DNA of 64,000 nt from Stagnimonas aquatica (GTDB lineage Bacteria; Pseudomonadota; Gammaproteobacteria; Nevskiales; Nevskiaceae). A program made the translations under genes and the position numbers. The notes under the pieces were generated by a model, which saw only the letters and a list, made by a program, of their open reading frames with translations, had not been told where the DNA came from and searched no databases. The stretch is from NCBI RefSeq assembly GCF_003730135.1, contig NZ_RJVO01000005.1, forward strand, positions 1-64,000. Reading direction: 5' to 3'. Of the stretch, positions 18,790 to 27,535 are shown piece after piece; position 1 is the stretch's first letter, and each line of letters begins with the position of its first letter.

Positions 18790-19923
18790 ATGAAAGCCCT
18801 GCTGCCCCTGCTGTTGATCCTCGGCCTCGCCGCCTGCGGTGGCAGCGAGCCCGCCACTGGCGCCGGCAGCAAGGCCAGCAAGCCCGGCCACGTGTTCATC
18901 ATCGTGCTAGAGAACAAGAGCTACGCCGACACCTTCGGCGCCGGGGCCGACAGCGCCGCGCCGTATCTGGCCAGCGAGCTACCCAAGCTGGGCGTGCTGC
19001 TGAGCCAGTACCACGGCACCGGCCACGTCAGCCTCGACAACTACATCAGCATGGTCGGCGGCCAGTCGCCGAACACCGCGACCGCCACCGACTGCCTCGC
19101 CTATCTCGACTGGGTCGGCACCACCACGCCGGACGCCAACGGCCAGGTCACCGGCTTTGGCTGCGTCTACCCGCCGGCGATCAAGACCATCGCCAACCAG
19201 TTGCAGGACAAGGGACTGAGCTGGAAGGGCTATATGCAGGACATGGGCTTCGACCTCGCGCGCGACGGCTCGGCGACCTGCTCGCACCCCAAGCTCAATG
19301 CACAGGACGGCACCCAGTCGGCGACCGCGAGCGATCAGTACGCGACCCGCCACAACCCCTTCATGTACTTCCACAGCATCATCGACGACCAGGCCAACTG
19401 CGACGCCCATGTGGTCGAGCTGGCGGCGCTTAAGGCCGATCTGCTGAAGGAGGCGACCACGCCCCGCTACGCCTTCATCACCCCCAACCTCTGCGCCGAC
19501 GGCCACGACAGCGGCTGCGCCAACGGCGATCCGGGCGGTCTGGTCGGCATCGACGACTTCCTCAAGGAATGGGTGCCGAGAATCATGGCCTCGCCGGCCT
19601 ACCAGAAAGATGGCCTGATCCTGGTCACCTTCGACGAGGCCAATCTCGGCGCCAACACCGAGGACGCTGCCGCCTGCTGCAACGAGCCGCGCGGCCCCAA
19701 CAGCGTGCTGCCCGGCCTGTTCGGCCCCGGCGGCGGCCGCATCGGCGCGGTGCTGATTTCGCCCTTCATCAAGCCGGGCACGCTGTCCGAGGTGCCCTAC
19801 AACCACTACTCCATGCTCAAGAGCATCGAGGACCTGTTCGGCCTGCCCTATCTGGGCCACGCCGGTCAGGCGGGGCTGGCGCCGTTCGGCACCGACGTCT
19901 ACAGCAATCTGCCGGGCGCATGA
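18790..19923 (+). CDS. Phosphoesterase-family lipoprotein (acid phosphatase/phospholipase C type)
   Basis: 377 residues, lipoprotein signal MKALLPLLLILGLAACGG with Cys16. Motifs of the PF04185 phosphoesterase family: HVFIIVLENKSYADTF near the mature N-terminus, GTGHVSLDNYISMVGGQSP, ITPNLCADGHDSGC, LVTFDEANLG and the metal-binding end VPYNHYSMLKSIEDLFGLP. Related enzymes are AcpA-type acid phosphatases and non-specific phospholipases C. Several Cys pairs (SATCSHP, AACCNEP) suggest disulfides in the periplasm or outside. Starts 38 nt after the previous gene. Confidence 0.85.
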   Translation: MKALLPLLLILGLAACGGSEPATGAGSKASKPGHVFIIVLENKSYADTFGAGADSAAPYLASELPKLGVLLSQYHGTGHVSLDNYISMVGGQSPNTATATDCLAYLDWVGTTTPDANGQVTGFGCVYPPAIKTIANQLQDKGLSWKGYMQDMGFDLARDGSATCSHPKLNAQDGTQSATASDQYATRHNPFMYFHSIIDDQANCDAHVVELAALKADLLKEATTPRYAFITPNLCADGHDSGCANGDPGGLVGIDDFLKEWVPRIMASPAYQKDGLILVTFDEANLGANTEDAAACCNEPRGPNSVLPGLFGPGGGRIGAVLISPFIKPGTLSEVPYNHYSMLKSIEDLFGLPYLGHAGQAGLAPFGTDVYSNLPGA

Positions 19924-20471
19924 GACAACCGGTTCGCGCGCTGCTCGGCCTGCTGCTCGGCGTCGCCGCCCAGGCTGTCGGCGCGGAACCAGCGATGACG
20001 CCGGTCACCGGCCCTGGCTACGCGCTGCAACTGCCGGCCGGCTGGGACTTGCGCCGCAACGCCACCGAGGTGCCGCTCTACGCGCGCGCCACCGCACCGG
20101 GCTGGGAGGGCGTGGCCCTGGCGGTGAACAGCCAGCGCCTGGACGACCCCGCGAGCTGCCTCGACGGCCAGACCCAGCGCCGCCTGCGCGCCCTGGCCGA
20201 GAAGGCCACGGCCTTCGAGCAGTTGGAGGAGCACCGCCTGCAACTCGACGGCCTGCCCGCCTACGAATACGTGCTGCGCTACCGCCTGGGTGAGCGCGAG
20301 CTGAGCGCCTACCTGCTCACCGTCGCCGGCGAGGGCCGCTGGGCCAGCGCCCTGCTCAGCGCCGATCCGGCGCACTTCGAACTGCGCCGCCGGGAGTTGC
20401 GGCAGATCGTCGAGAGCCTGCGTCCGCAGCGCCACGACGGGCCGGACTACCAGCCGCCGAAGCGGAGTTAG
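19920..20471 (+). CDS. Small exported DcrB/PsbP-like protein (second copy)
   Basis: 183 residues, signal peptide (VRALLGLLLGVAAQAVGA). Mature part GPGYALQLPAGWDLRRN to QIVESLRPQRHDGP parallels the protein at 18227-18751 in length, start, CLDG motif (ASCLDGQTQRRLRAL versus RTCLDGFVLRKLRDM) and ending. Start overlaps the phosphatase stop (ATGA). The pairing of each phosphatase with one of these suggests an accessory or chaperone role, which is inference only. Confidence 0.72.
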   Translation: MRQPVRALLGLLLGVAAQAVGAEPAMTPVTGPGYALQLPAGWDLRRNATEVPLYARATAPGWEGVALAVNSQRLDDPASCLDGQTQRRLRALAEKATAFEQLEEHRLQLDGLPAYEYVLRYRLGERELSAYLLTVAGEGRWASALLSADPAHFELRRRELRQIVESLRPQRHDGPDYQPPKRS

Positions 20472-20476
20472 GGCGC

Positions 20477-22264
20477 GTGAGGCTCGAGCACGACCAAGCC
20501 GGTCTCCTTGCCCCGCTCGCGGGGGAGTCGGAAGCCGAAGGCTTTCGACGGGATGGGGGCCTTGGCCGTCATCGGGTCGTACGCAAACCGCAAACCGCCC
20601 CCACCCTAGCCCTCCCCCGCAAGCGGGGGAGGGAACTGGCTTGCGGGGTATTGCTGGCCTGGGCGCTTGCGGCCTGCGGCAAACCGGCTGAACCGGCCAA
20701 GCCGGCCGCCGCTGCCACGGCTACCGCAACTGCGACTGCCTACCAGACCCGCGAGGCCTTGGTCGCCTTCAGCAATCCCGAGCCGGGCGTGCCGCCGCAG
20801 TGCTACACCCGGACCGAGGGCCAGGCGAATCCCTGCTGGACCTGTCACACCACCCGCAACGGCCGCAACGACAAGGGCGACTGGGAGTTGCAGGAGCAGT
20901 ACGCCTTCTCGCCGGCGGCGATGGACAACCATTGGCGCAACGTCTTCACCGACCGCCGCCCGGCCATCGCCGCCATCAGCGACGCCGAGGTGCTGACCTA
21001 CATCCGCCAGGACAACTACCAGCCGATCTACGCGGCCGCCCAGCGCGGCGGCAACCCGCCCGGCTACCGGCCCGATCTCGACTACCGCCAGGGCTTCGAC
21101 GCCCAGGGCTGGGCGCGCGACGGCTCCGGCTGGCGGGCCTTCCGCTACAAGCCCCTTCCCGGCGGCTTCTGGCCCACCAATGGCGCCAGCGACGATGTGC
21201 TGATCCGCCTGCCCGCGCGCTTTCGCCAGGACGCCCAGGGCCGCGAGTCGCGGGCCGTCTACAGCGCCAATCTCGCGATTCTGGAAGCGGCGATGACGGT
21301 CGCAGACACCGTGCCCGAGGCCGAGCTAAGGCGCGCCATCGAGCCGGTGTCAGAGACCCTCGTCGGCGTCGATCTCGATGGCGACGGCAAGCTCGCCACG
21401 GCCCGCCATGTCCAGGGTCTGCCTAAGCGTTACGCCGGCGCGGCGGCGAACGAGCCGGTACGGCGCTGGAGCTACCCACAGGGCACCGAGTTTCTGCACA
21501 GCCTGCGCTACGTCGATCCCGACCAGCCCAATCTGCTCTCGCCCCGACTCAAGGAGCTGCGCTACAGCATCAAGCGCCTGGACCTCGACGACAGCGCGCT
21601 CAAGGGCGCCTACCGCGAGGAGCGCGACGAGAAGGCCGCCGGCCTGGCGCCGCGCTATCGCGGCAACCCGGAGCTGGGGCTGATGAACGCCTTCGGCTGG
21701 AGCTATCAGGGCTGGATCGAGGACGCCAAGGGCGCACTGCGTTTGCAAACCCTGGAGGAGCACTACCACTGCATGGGCTGCCACGGCGGCCTGGGCATCA
21801 CCGCCGATTCCTCCTTCGGCTTTCCGCGCAAGGCGCCGGGCGAGAGAGGCTGGGGCTGGCAGACGCTGGAGGGCCTCCGCGACGTGCCGATGGCCGGCCA
21901 CGCCGAACCGGAGGTGCTCACCTGGTTCCAGCGCGCCGGCGGCGGCGACGCCTTCCGCAGCAACGACGAGGTGCTGGCGCGCTTCTTCCCCGGCGGCCTG
22001 CTCGACCGCACCGCCGTGCTGCGCGCCGCGCCGGGCGGCGACCGCGACCTGCGCTGGCTGATCGTGCCCAGCCGCGAGCGCGCGCTGGCGCTCAACAAGG
22101 CCTATTGGGCCCTGGTGCGCGAGCAGGATTTCATCCACGGCCGCGAACCCTTCCTGCGCCCGCCGGAGCAGGTGCATCGCCGCATCGACAATGGCGACAC
22201 CGGCCTGCGCGCCGAGGAGCGGGTCTATTCCGACGGCCGCATCTGGCTGGACTGGGGCGACTAG
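20477..22264 (+). CDS. Dihaem c-type cytochrome lipoprotein of unknown function
   Basis: 595 residues as read. Two haem-binding motifs: CWTCH early (in ANPCWTCHTTRNG) and CMGCH later (in EEHYHCMGCHGGLG), plus a calcium-loop-like VDLDGDGKLATA. The lipoprotein signal VLLAWALAACGKPAEP is preceded by about 44 residues encoded by an interspersed repeat (LAPLAGESEAEG ... LALPRKRGRE), in frame; the only start upstream is GTG at 20477, with ggag 10 nt ahead. The repeat's RKRGRE now acts as the positive n-region of the signal. I do not recognise the family further; an electron-transfer or peroxidase-like role is possible. Confidence 0.75.
   Translation: MRLEHDQAGLLAPLAGESEAEGFRRDGGLGRHRVVRKPQTAPTLALPRKRGRELACGVLLAWALAACGKPAEPAKPAAAATATATATAYQTREALVAFSNPEPGVPPQCYTRTEGQANPCWTCHTTRNGRNDKGDWELQEQYAFSPAAMDNHWRNVFTDRRPAIAAISDAEVLTYIRQDNYQPIYAAAQRGGNPPGYRPDLDYRQGFDAQGWARDGSGWRAFRYKPLPGGFWPTNGASDDVLIRLPARFRQDAQGRESRAVYSANLAILEAAMTVADTVPEAELRRAIEPVSETLVGVDLDGDGKLATARHVQGLPKRYAGAAANEPVRRWSYPQGTEFLHSLRYVDPDQPNLLSPRLKELRYSIKRLDLDDSALKGAYREERDEKAAGLAPRYRGNPELGLMNAFGWSYQGWIEDAKGALRLQTLEEHYHCMGCHGGLGITADSSFGFPRKAPGERGWGWQTLEGLRDVPMAGHAEPEVLTWFQRAGGGDAFRSNDEVLARFFPGGLLDRTAVLRAAPGGDRDLRWLIVPSRERALALNKAYWALVREQDFIHGREPFLRPPEQVHRRIDNGDTGLRAEERVYSDGRIWLDWGD
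20503..20634. repeat. Interspersed palindromic repeat inside the cytochrome leader
   Basis: 132 bp (44 codons exactly). Left end ccccgctcgcgggggag, right end a near-perfect hairpin ccctcccccgc-aa-gcgggggaggg at 20610-20633. Same plan as the copy at 566-687. It lies between the GTG start and the hydrophobic signal core of the cytochrome gene without breaking the frame. Confidence 0.75.
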
Positions 22265-22270
22265 GATCTG

Positions 22271-22408
22271 CCTCCCCTGCGCTGGCACGGGGGGTGTCGC
22301 CGGTAGGCGACGGAGGGGTCCGCTGTTCTCGTCAGGCCTGGAACCCATCGTCGGCAACCCCTCTGTCACTGCGTGACATCTCCCCTACTGGCGTAGGGGC
22401 GACACAGG
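22271..22408. repeat. Palindromic repeat, tandem copy 1
   Basis: Begins cctcccctgcgctggcacgg, includes ggcgacggaggggtccgc, cggcaacccctctgtcact and gcgtgacatctcccctact, and ends ggggcgacacagg. The outer parts are complementary (cctccccT... and ...aggggMgac), and gacggaggggt pairs with acccctctgtc. It matches copy 2 over its whole length with scattered differences. Confidence 0.8.
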
Positions 22409-22511
22409 TCGGCAGCGCCGGTTCGCGAACAGTGCAAAGGTCAGGGCTGGTGCGCAGCTTTCTGCCTAGCCACCGCCATCCCCAGCCAAGCAGTCAGATC
22501 GGCTAGGCCTG

Positions 22512-22650
22512 CCTCCCCTGCCCCAGCAGGGGAGGTGGCGCCGACAGGCGACGGAGGGGTCCGCCGTTCTCGTCAAGCCTGGAGCCGACCGTCGGCAACC
22601 CCTCTGTCACTGCGTGACATCTCCCCTACTGCCGCAGGGGAGACACAACC
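22512..22650. repeat. Palindromic repeat, tandem copy 2
   Basis: Same unit as 22271-22408, shifted by 241 nt. The left end cctcccctgccccagcaggg forms a cleaner hairpin (cctcccctg-ccc-cagcaggggagg) than copy 1. The segment cggcaacccctctgtcact followed by gcgtgacatctcccctact is identical in both copies. Confidence 0.8.
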
Positions 22651-22745
22651 GGCTGCGGCGAGGATTTAGCCCGCCGCGCCGCCGACTTGAGCAGCGGGCG
22701 ACAGTTGCCGCTCCAACCACTCTGCCTCCAGCCGCTCCACCGCCT

Positions 22746-23270
22746 TCAGGCGAACTGCGCGCCGTTGGCGAAGTAGAGCCCGGCGTAGACACGCGGCTCC
22801 ACCCGCAGGCCCTCGGCGCGCTTGCGCTCCAGCCAGTCGTGCGCGCCGTCGAGCGGCACCAGATGCACGCTGATGTCCTCGTCGCCGACGCCGCCGCCGG
22901 CGTGCTCGCGCACCAGGCCACGGATGCCGACCAGGGTCAGTTGTTCGGAGGTGAGCCCGGCGGCGGTCGGCCCCTGGGTGAGCAGAAACGCCTCACTACC
23001 GCGAAAGCCGGTCTCTTCCAGCATCTCGCGCAGCGCGGCGTCCTCAAAGCTCTCGCCCTCGGGGCTGTCGGCATCGCCGACGATGCCGGCCGGCAGCTCG
23101 ATGGTCTTGCACTGCTGCGGGATGCGGGTCTGCTCCACCAGCACCAGCTCGCGTGCCGGCGTCACCGCGATGATGACCACCGCGCCACGGGCGTTGACGC
23201 GGCTGACGTATTCCCAGTGACGGTCGCGCTTGAGTTCGAGGAACTCCCCTTTGTGCAGCGTGCGGATCAT
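22746..23270 (-). CDS. Nudix hydrolase (ADP-ribose pyrophosphatase type)
   Basis: 174 residues. N-terminal strand region typical of ADP-ribose pyrophosphatases (WEYVSRVNARGAVVIIAVTP, LVLVEQTRIPQQCKTIELPA) and a Nudix box GESFEDAALREMLEETGF. Likely hydrolyses ADP-sugars or a similar nucleoside diphosphate linked to X, using Mg2+. Its ATG overlaps the stop of rlmJ? No: its start (23270) overlaps the rlmJ stop (23267-23269), and rlmJ is the upstream gene on this strand. Just past the stop, another frame continues as coding-like sequence (LKAVERLEAEWLERQLSP), so the C-terminus may have been altered by a frameshift. Confidence 0.87.
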   Translation of the reverse strand: MIRTLHKGEFLELKRDRHWEYVSRVNARGAVVIIAVTPARELVLVEQTRIPQQCKTIELPAGIVGDADSPEGESFEDAALREMLEETGFRGSEAFLLTQGPTAAGLTSEQLTLVGIRGLVREHAGGGVGDEDISVHLVPLDGAHDWLERKRAEGLRVEPRVYAGLYFANGAQFA

Positions 23271-24094
23271 GCTTCGGTCTTCAGCCAGGTGATGTGGGAG
23301 GCAGCGCGGCTGCCGTGGGCGAGTTCGCGGGCGAGGATGTCCAGCGCCGGCGCCATGTCCTCGGCAAAGCGGTAGGGCGGATTCACCACCAGCAAGCCGC
23401 TGCCACGCATCTGGCCCTCGGCCTTGGCGCCAGTGTCGAAGCGGAAGTCCACCACCGGCTTGCTGCTGAGCGTCGCCGCGCGGCGGCAGAAGCGCTCCAC
23501 CTCATGGCTGTTCTTGAGCGGATACCAGAAGGCGTAGACGCCGCCGGCGAAGCGCGCCTGCGCGCGTTGCAGGAAGTCGGTCATCGCCGCGAACTCGTCG
23601 CGGCGCTCGAACGGCGGGTCCACCAGCACCAGGCCGCGCTTCTCGACCGGCGGCAGCAGGCTTGCCGCCTCGTAGCCGTCGCGGACGTGGACGGTGGCGT
23701 CGAACAGCTGCGTGCGCAGCGCCTCGGCCACTTCCGGCACCGATTCGCAGAGCAGCAGCCGGTCAGCCTCGCGCGCCAGCGCCTTCACGAACGCCGGCGA
23801 GCCGGGGTAGCGGCGCCAGGCGCCACCGCTGTTGGCGGCGCTGACGATGCGCTGCCAGCTCGCCAGCGGCTCAGGGGCATCCTTCAAGCCCTGCAACAGC
23901 AGCGCGCCCTCGGCCGCCTCGCCGGTGCGGGTGGCGGCGGCGCCGGTCAAGTCGTAGCCGCCGCTGCCGGCATGGGTATCGAGATAGGCGTAGGGCTTGT
24001 CCTTGCGCGCCATGGCCTGGGCCAGGCCGCAGAGCAGGACGTGTTTGTGCACGTCGGCGAAGTTGCCGGCGTGGAAGTCGTGGCGGTAGTGCAT
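23267..24094 (-). CDS. rlmJ: 23S rRNA (adenine(2030)-N6)-methyltransferase RlmJ
   Basis: 275 residues. Starts with the diagnostic MHYRHDFHAGNFADVHKHV; SAM region YLDTHAGSGGYDL; catalytic amino-methyltransferase motif VLVDPPFERRDEF (DPPF); and FWYPLKNSHEVERF and GSGLLVVNPPY near the end. Known function: methylates A2030 of 23S rRNA. The ATG at 24094 gives the canonical N-terminus; longer readings upstream are antisense to the receptor gene. Its TGA overlaps the Nudix ATG, so the two are translationally coupled. Confidence 0.96.
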   Translation of the reverse strand: MHYRHDFHAGNFADVHKHVLLCGLAQAMARKDKPYAYLDTHAGSGGYDLTGAAATRTGEAAEGALLLQGLKDAPEPLASWQRIVSAANSGGAWRRYPGSPAFVKALAREADRLLLCESVPEVAEALRTQLFDATVHVRDGYEAASLLPPVEKRGLVLVDPPFERRDEFAAMTDFLQRAQARFAGGVYAFWYPLKNSHEVERFCRRAATLSSKPVVDFRFDTGAKAEGQMRGSGLLVVNPPYRFAEDMAPALDILARELAHGSRAASHITWLKTEA

Positions 24095-24229
24095 CGGCCC
24101 ATTATCGGCCAAGCCCGTCGGCCCCGAGCGGGTCGGCAGCTTGGCGCGAGAAAACCTGAGGTCGTCGTCATCCCAAAAGCGGCCGGGACGTTGTTGTGCG
24201 CCTGCCCCCCGGGACTGACACCGCCGCCC

Positions 24230-27200
24230 ATGACCCACCGCGCCCGCATCGCGCTGCACACCGCCCTCTTCGGCCTGCTGGCCCTGCCCGCACTCGCGTC
24301 TGCGCAGGAGACGGAAGCCGGCGCCGCCGACACCGCCACCATCGCCGTCCAGAGCCTGCCAGAGCAGGACAGCTCGCCGGCCGCCAAGGAAAAATCGACC
24401 GGCCCTGCGGTCAAGCTGCAGGCGGTCGAAGTGACCGGCTCGCGTATCAAGCGCACCGACTCGGAGACCTCCCAGCCGGTGGTCCGGCTGAGTCGAAAGG
24501 ATCTGGAGCGCAGCGGCTCGAACAGCGTCGGCGAGATTCTCCAGGCCCTCCCCGCCGCCGGCGCGGCGCTCAACACCACCTTCAACAACGGCGGCACCGG
24601 CGCCACCGAGGTGGACCTCCGCAATCTCGGCTCCAACCGCGTGCTGGTGCTGGTGGACGGCCACCGCTGGATCTCCGGCCTGCGCGCGCTGTCGACCAAC
24701 TCGGTGGACCTCAACACCGTGCCGTTTGCCATCGTCGACCGCGTCGACGTGTTGCAGGACGGCGCCTCGGCGGCTTACGGCTCCGACGCCGTCACCGGCG
24801 TGGTCAACATCATCACCCGCAAGAAATTCCGTGGCCTCAACCTCAGTGCCCAGCAGGGCGTCTACGAGCAGGGCGACGGTGAAAACGGACTGCTGTCGCT
24901 GACCGGCGGCACCGTGTTCGACGGCCTGTTCGGCGGCCAGAGCACCTCCATTGCCGCCAGCCTGAGCGTACAGAACCAGGCCGACATCTTTGCCGGCGAC
25001 CGCGAGATTTCGCGCCTGCCCAAGGTCAACACCGGCCTCACTCGAGGCTCCAGCTTTACGCCCGAGGGCCGCTTCCTGTTCGTCGGCTCGCCCACCACCA
25101 CCCCACGATTTGGCGCTGACAGCTGTCCCGGCCTTGCCGGCGGCATCGCCCAAGGCCTGCTCGATGACAACGGCGTGCCGATCACCCTGCCCGGCCAGCT
25201 CTCGCAACTGCCTGCCGGCGTGAATCTCTGCGACATCACCCACGTCACCGGCGCCCCCACTGGCGGGGCGGCCAACTACCGGCCGTTTGACCCGATCAAC
25301 GACCCCTACAACTACGCGCTGACCAACTACCTGGCCACGCCGCTGCGCACCTACAACGCCTATCTCAGCCTGCAGCACGAGTTCATGGACAACCTGCGCT
25401 TCACTGCGCAGGGCCTTTACAGCCTCCGGCAGTCCAAGCAGCAGCTGGCGCCCCAGCCCATCGCCTTTGGTGACATCGCGCCGGTGATCGGCGGCCTGAT
25501 GCCGGGCTCGCTGCTGTCCTACAACCAGGCCACCTACGTCACGCCGGGTCACAGCTTCAACCCGACCTCGGTCAATGGCCAGCTCGGCCAGTACATCGGC
25601 CACCTCGACCCCAACGATCCGACCAACGATCCGAGCAACCCGGCGTTCCTGGGGCTGAACTACACCGGCGCGGTATTGCGGCGCATGGTCGAGGGCGGCC
25701 CGCGCATCCAGGAGCAGAACGTGCCGACGCGCTTCGGCCGCGCCGGCTTCGAAGGCAGCTTCAGCCTGCTCCAGCAAGTCATCGACTGGGAGCTGGGCTA
25801 CAGCTACGGCGTCAGCAGCCAGTCGCAGAACCTCTACAACAACTACGCCATGGACCGCCTGCAGCAGGCGGTGGTGGGCAACCGTGGCGCCAACGACGAC
25901 AACCCCTACAACGTGCCGCTCTGCGTGGCCCCCTGCGTGCCGATCAACTTCTTTGGTGGCCCGGGCAGCATCACGCCCGAGATGCTGGCATTCATCCGCA
26001 TCGACGAGCACAGCAACACCCGGCAGTCGCAGGGCGACCTCTACCTCAACCTCTCCACCACCCTGCCGGTGCCGCTGCTGGCCGACGACCTCGGCGTCGC
26101 CTTGGGCGTGGAACGCCGCTACAGCCACTACAGCGACAACCCCTCGATCTACCAGATCAATGGCACCACCAGCGGCCTGCCGGCGCAGTCCACCGAGGGC
26201 GTCGTCATTGCCCGCGAGGCCTTTGTCGAACTCGACCTGCCGCTGCTCAAGCAGCTGCCGCTGGCCCAGGATCTGAGCCTGAACCTCGCCGGCCGGGTGT
26301 CGGACTACGACAGCTTCGGCACCACCCAGAACGGCAAGATCGGCGGTCGCTGGAAGCCGGTGAACGACCTCTTGCTGCGCAGCAGCTTCTCGACCTCGTT
26401 CCGCGCGCCCAATCCGGGCGAGCTGTTCCTCTCCAATGCCGGCAGCTACCCGGCGCTCACCGACCCCTGCGCCGCGCCGGAAGACGGCTCGGTCACCGCC
26501 ACCAATTGCAGCGCCGACGGCGTCAGCCCCTACACCCAGACGGTCGCCCAGTACTACTCGCCCTTCACCGGCAATCGCGATCTGCAACCGGAAACCTCGC
26601 ACTCGCTGACCGCCGGTCTGGTGATCAACCCGCGTTTCCTGGAAGGCTTCGACATCAGCGCCGACTACTTCCGCATCAAGGTCGACAACTACATCACCCC
26701 GCCGGGCGCGCAGCTGATCCTCGACCAGTGCTACACCACCACCGGCCGTGGTTTCTGCGAGTACATCAGCCGCAACCCATCCAACGGCCAGCTGCTGAGC
26801 GTGCTGAACAGCTACCAGAACTTCCCCTCGCTGGAGACGGCGGGTGTGGACTTCAACCTCAACTACCAGCTGCCGGACCTGGTGCCGGCGCTGGGGCGCT
26901 TCAAGATCGCCGCCAACGCCACCTTCCTGTCCAGCTTCACCCAGATGGTGGCGAGCGCCGACGGACCGCAGCGCGACGATTCGACCCGCCCCGGCGTGCT
27001 GACCCTGCCGCGCTGGAAGATCAACCCCTCGCTGCAGTGGATGAAAGGCGCCTACAGCGGCAGCCTCAACACCCGCATCATCTGGGGCGTGACCGAGGGC
27101 TGCGACGACGGCATCACGCCCTCGCTGTCCGATCTGGGGCTGTGCTCCAACCCGGACAACCGCGACCGCTTCGGCAACCCCGATCCGCAGAACCGCGTCC

Positions 27201-27391
27201 ACTACGCCTGGAAGACCGATCTACAGCTGGGCTACAACGCCAAGGCCGAGCGCGCGCAGTTCACTCTGGGTGTGCAGAACCTGTTTGACCGCGATCCGCC
27301 GATTGCCTACTCGGCCTTCGCCAACAGCTTCGACCCCAGCTACTGGGTGCCCGGCCGCTTCTTCTACGCCGGCATCAAGAAGGACTTCTAA
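24230..27391 (+). CDS. Large TonB-dependent outer-membrane receptor
   Basis: 1053 residues: signal peptide ([19 protein letters not shown]), a low-complexity N-terminal spacer, then a plug domain ([72 protein letters not shown]) and a long beta-barrel ending [10 protein letters not shown]. The [21 protein letters not shown] class is expanded in Xanthomonadales and Caulobacter for uptake of carbohydrates or peptides; ligand unknown here. Several Cys pairs in extracellular-loop-like segments ([19 protein letters not shown]). Starts 135 nt from divergent rlmJ and ends before a hairpin terminator. Confidence 0.92.
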   Translation: MTHRARIALHTALFGLLALPALASAQETEAGAADTATIAVQSLPEQDSSPAAKEKSTGPAVKLQAVEVTGSRIKRTDSETSQPVVRLSRKDLERSGSNSVGEILQALPAAGAALNTTFNNGGTGATEVDLRNLGSNRVLVLVDGHRWISGLRALSTNSVDLNTVPFAIVDRVDVLQDGASAAYGSDAVTGVVNIITRKKFRGLNLSAQQGVYEQGDGENGLLSLTGGTVFDGLFGGQSTSIAASLSVQNQADIFAGDREISRLPKVNTGLTRGSSFTPEGRFLFVGSPTTTPRFGADSCPGLAGGIAQGLLDDNGVPITLPGQLSQLPAGVNLCDITHVTGAPTGGAANYRPFDPINDPYNYALTNYLATPLRTYNAYLSLQHEFMDNLRFTAQGLYSLRQSKQQLAPQPIAFGDIAPVIGGLMPGSLLSYNQATYVTPGHSFNPTSVNGQLGQYIGHLDPNDPTNDPSNPAFLGLNYTGAVLRRMVEGGPRIQEQNVPTRFGRAGFEGSFSLLQQVIDWELGYSYGVSSQSQNLYNNYAMDRLQQAVVGNRGANDDNPYNVPLCVAPCVPINFFGGPGSITPEMLAFIRIDEHSNTRQSQGDLYLNLSTTLPVPLLADDLGVALGVERRYSHYSDNPSIYQINGTTSGLPAQSTEGVVIAREAFVELDLPLLKQLPLAQDLSLNLAGRVSDYDSFGTTQNGKIGGRWKPVNDLLLRSSFSTSFRAPNPGELFLSNAGSYPALTDPCAAPEDGSVTATNCSADGVSPYTQTVAQYYSPFTGNRDLQPETSHSLTAGLVINPRFLEGFDISADYFRIKVDNYITPPGAQLILDQCYTTTGRGFCEYISRNPSNGQLLSVLNSYQNFPSLETAGVDFNLNYQLPDLVPALGRFKIAANATFLSSFTQMVASADGPQRDDSTRPGVLTLPRWKINPSLQWMKGAYSGSLNTRIIWGVTEGCDDGITPSLSDLGLCSNPDNRDRFGNPDPQNRVHYAWKTDLQLGYNAKAERAQFTLGVQNLFDRDPPIAYSAFANSFDPSYWVPGRFFYAGIKKDF

Positions 27392-27411
27392 GTCCGCCAC
27401 CGGAAGCACGC

Positions 27412-27445
27412 ACAAGGCCCCGCACGCGGGGCCTTGTTGCGTTTT
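27412..27445 (+). terminator. Probable terminator of the large receptor gene
   Basis: Perfect 10-bp stem acaaggcccc / ggggccttgt with loop gcacgc, starting 21 nt after the receptor stop, followed by tgcgtttt. The T-run is short, so efficiency is uncertain. Confidence 0.7.
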
Positions 27446-27484
27446 GGGACGGCATGGCGGCCGCCCCGCTGGAAAGCTGCCCCC

Positions 27485-27510
27485 AAAAAAAAGCCCCGCG
27501 TGAGCGGGGC
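27485..27510 (-). terminator. Rho-independent terminator of the porin gene
   Basis: On the minus strand: stem gccccgc / gcggggc with a 4-nt loop followed by eight T residues. It lies 26 nt past the porin stop and faces the receptor terminator. Confidence 0.9.
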
Positions 27511-27535
27511 CAGGAGGGACACCTCTTGAAGACGT

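Larger units (their letters stand above)
22265..22745. other. 481-nt gene-free stretch between convergent genes
   Basis: Lies between the cytochrome stop and the Nudix stop, so both flanking genes end here. It holds two direct copies of a palindromic repeat (22271-22408 and 22512-22650) separated by about 100 nt of unremarkable sequence. No rho-independent terminator with a clear T-run is seen; the repeat hairpins could serve that purpose. Confidence 0.7.

Noticed and set aside
24095-24229. Possible cobalamin riboswitch ahead of the large receptor
   Set aside because: The B12-box pattern and the conserved helices are not present in these 135 nt.
24094-27202. N-terminal extension of rlmJ by about 1000 codons on the minus strand
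   Set aside because: It is antisense to the large receptor. RlmJ begins exactly at MHYRHDFHAGNF, its canonical start.
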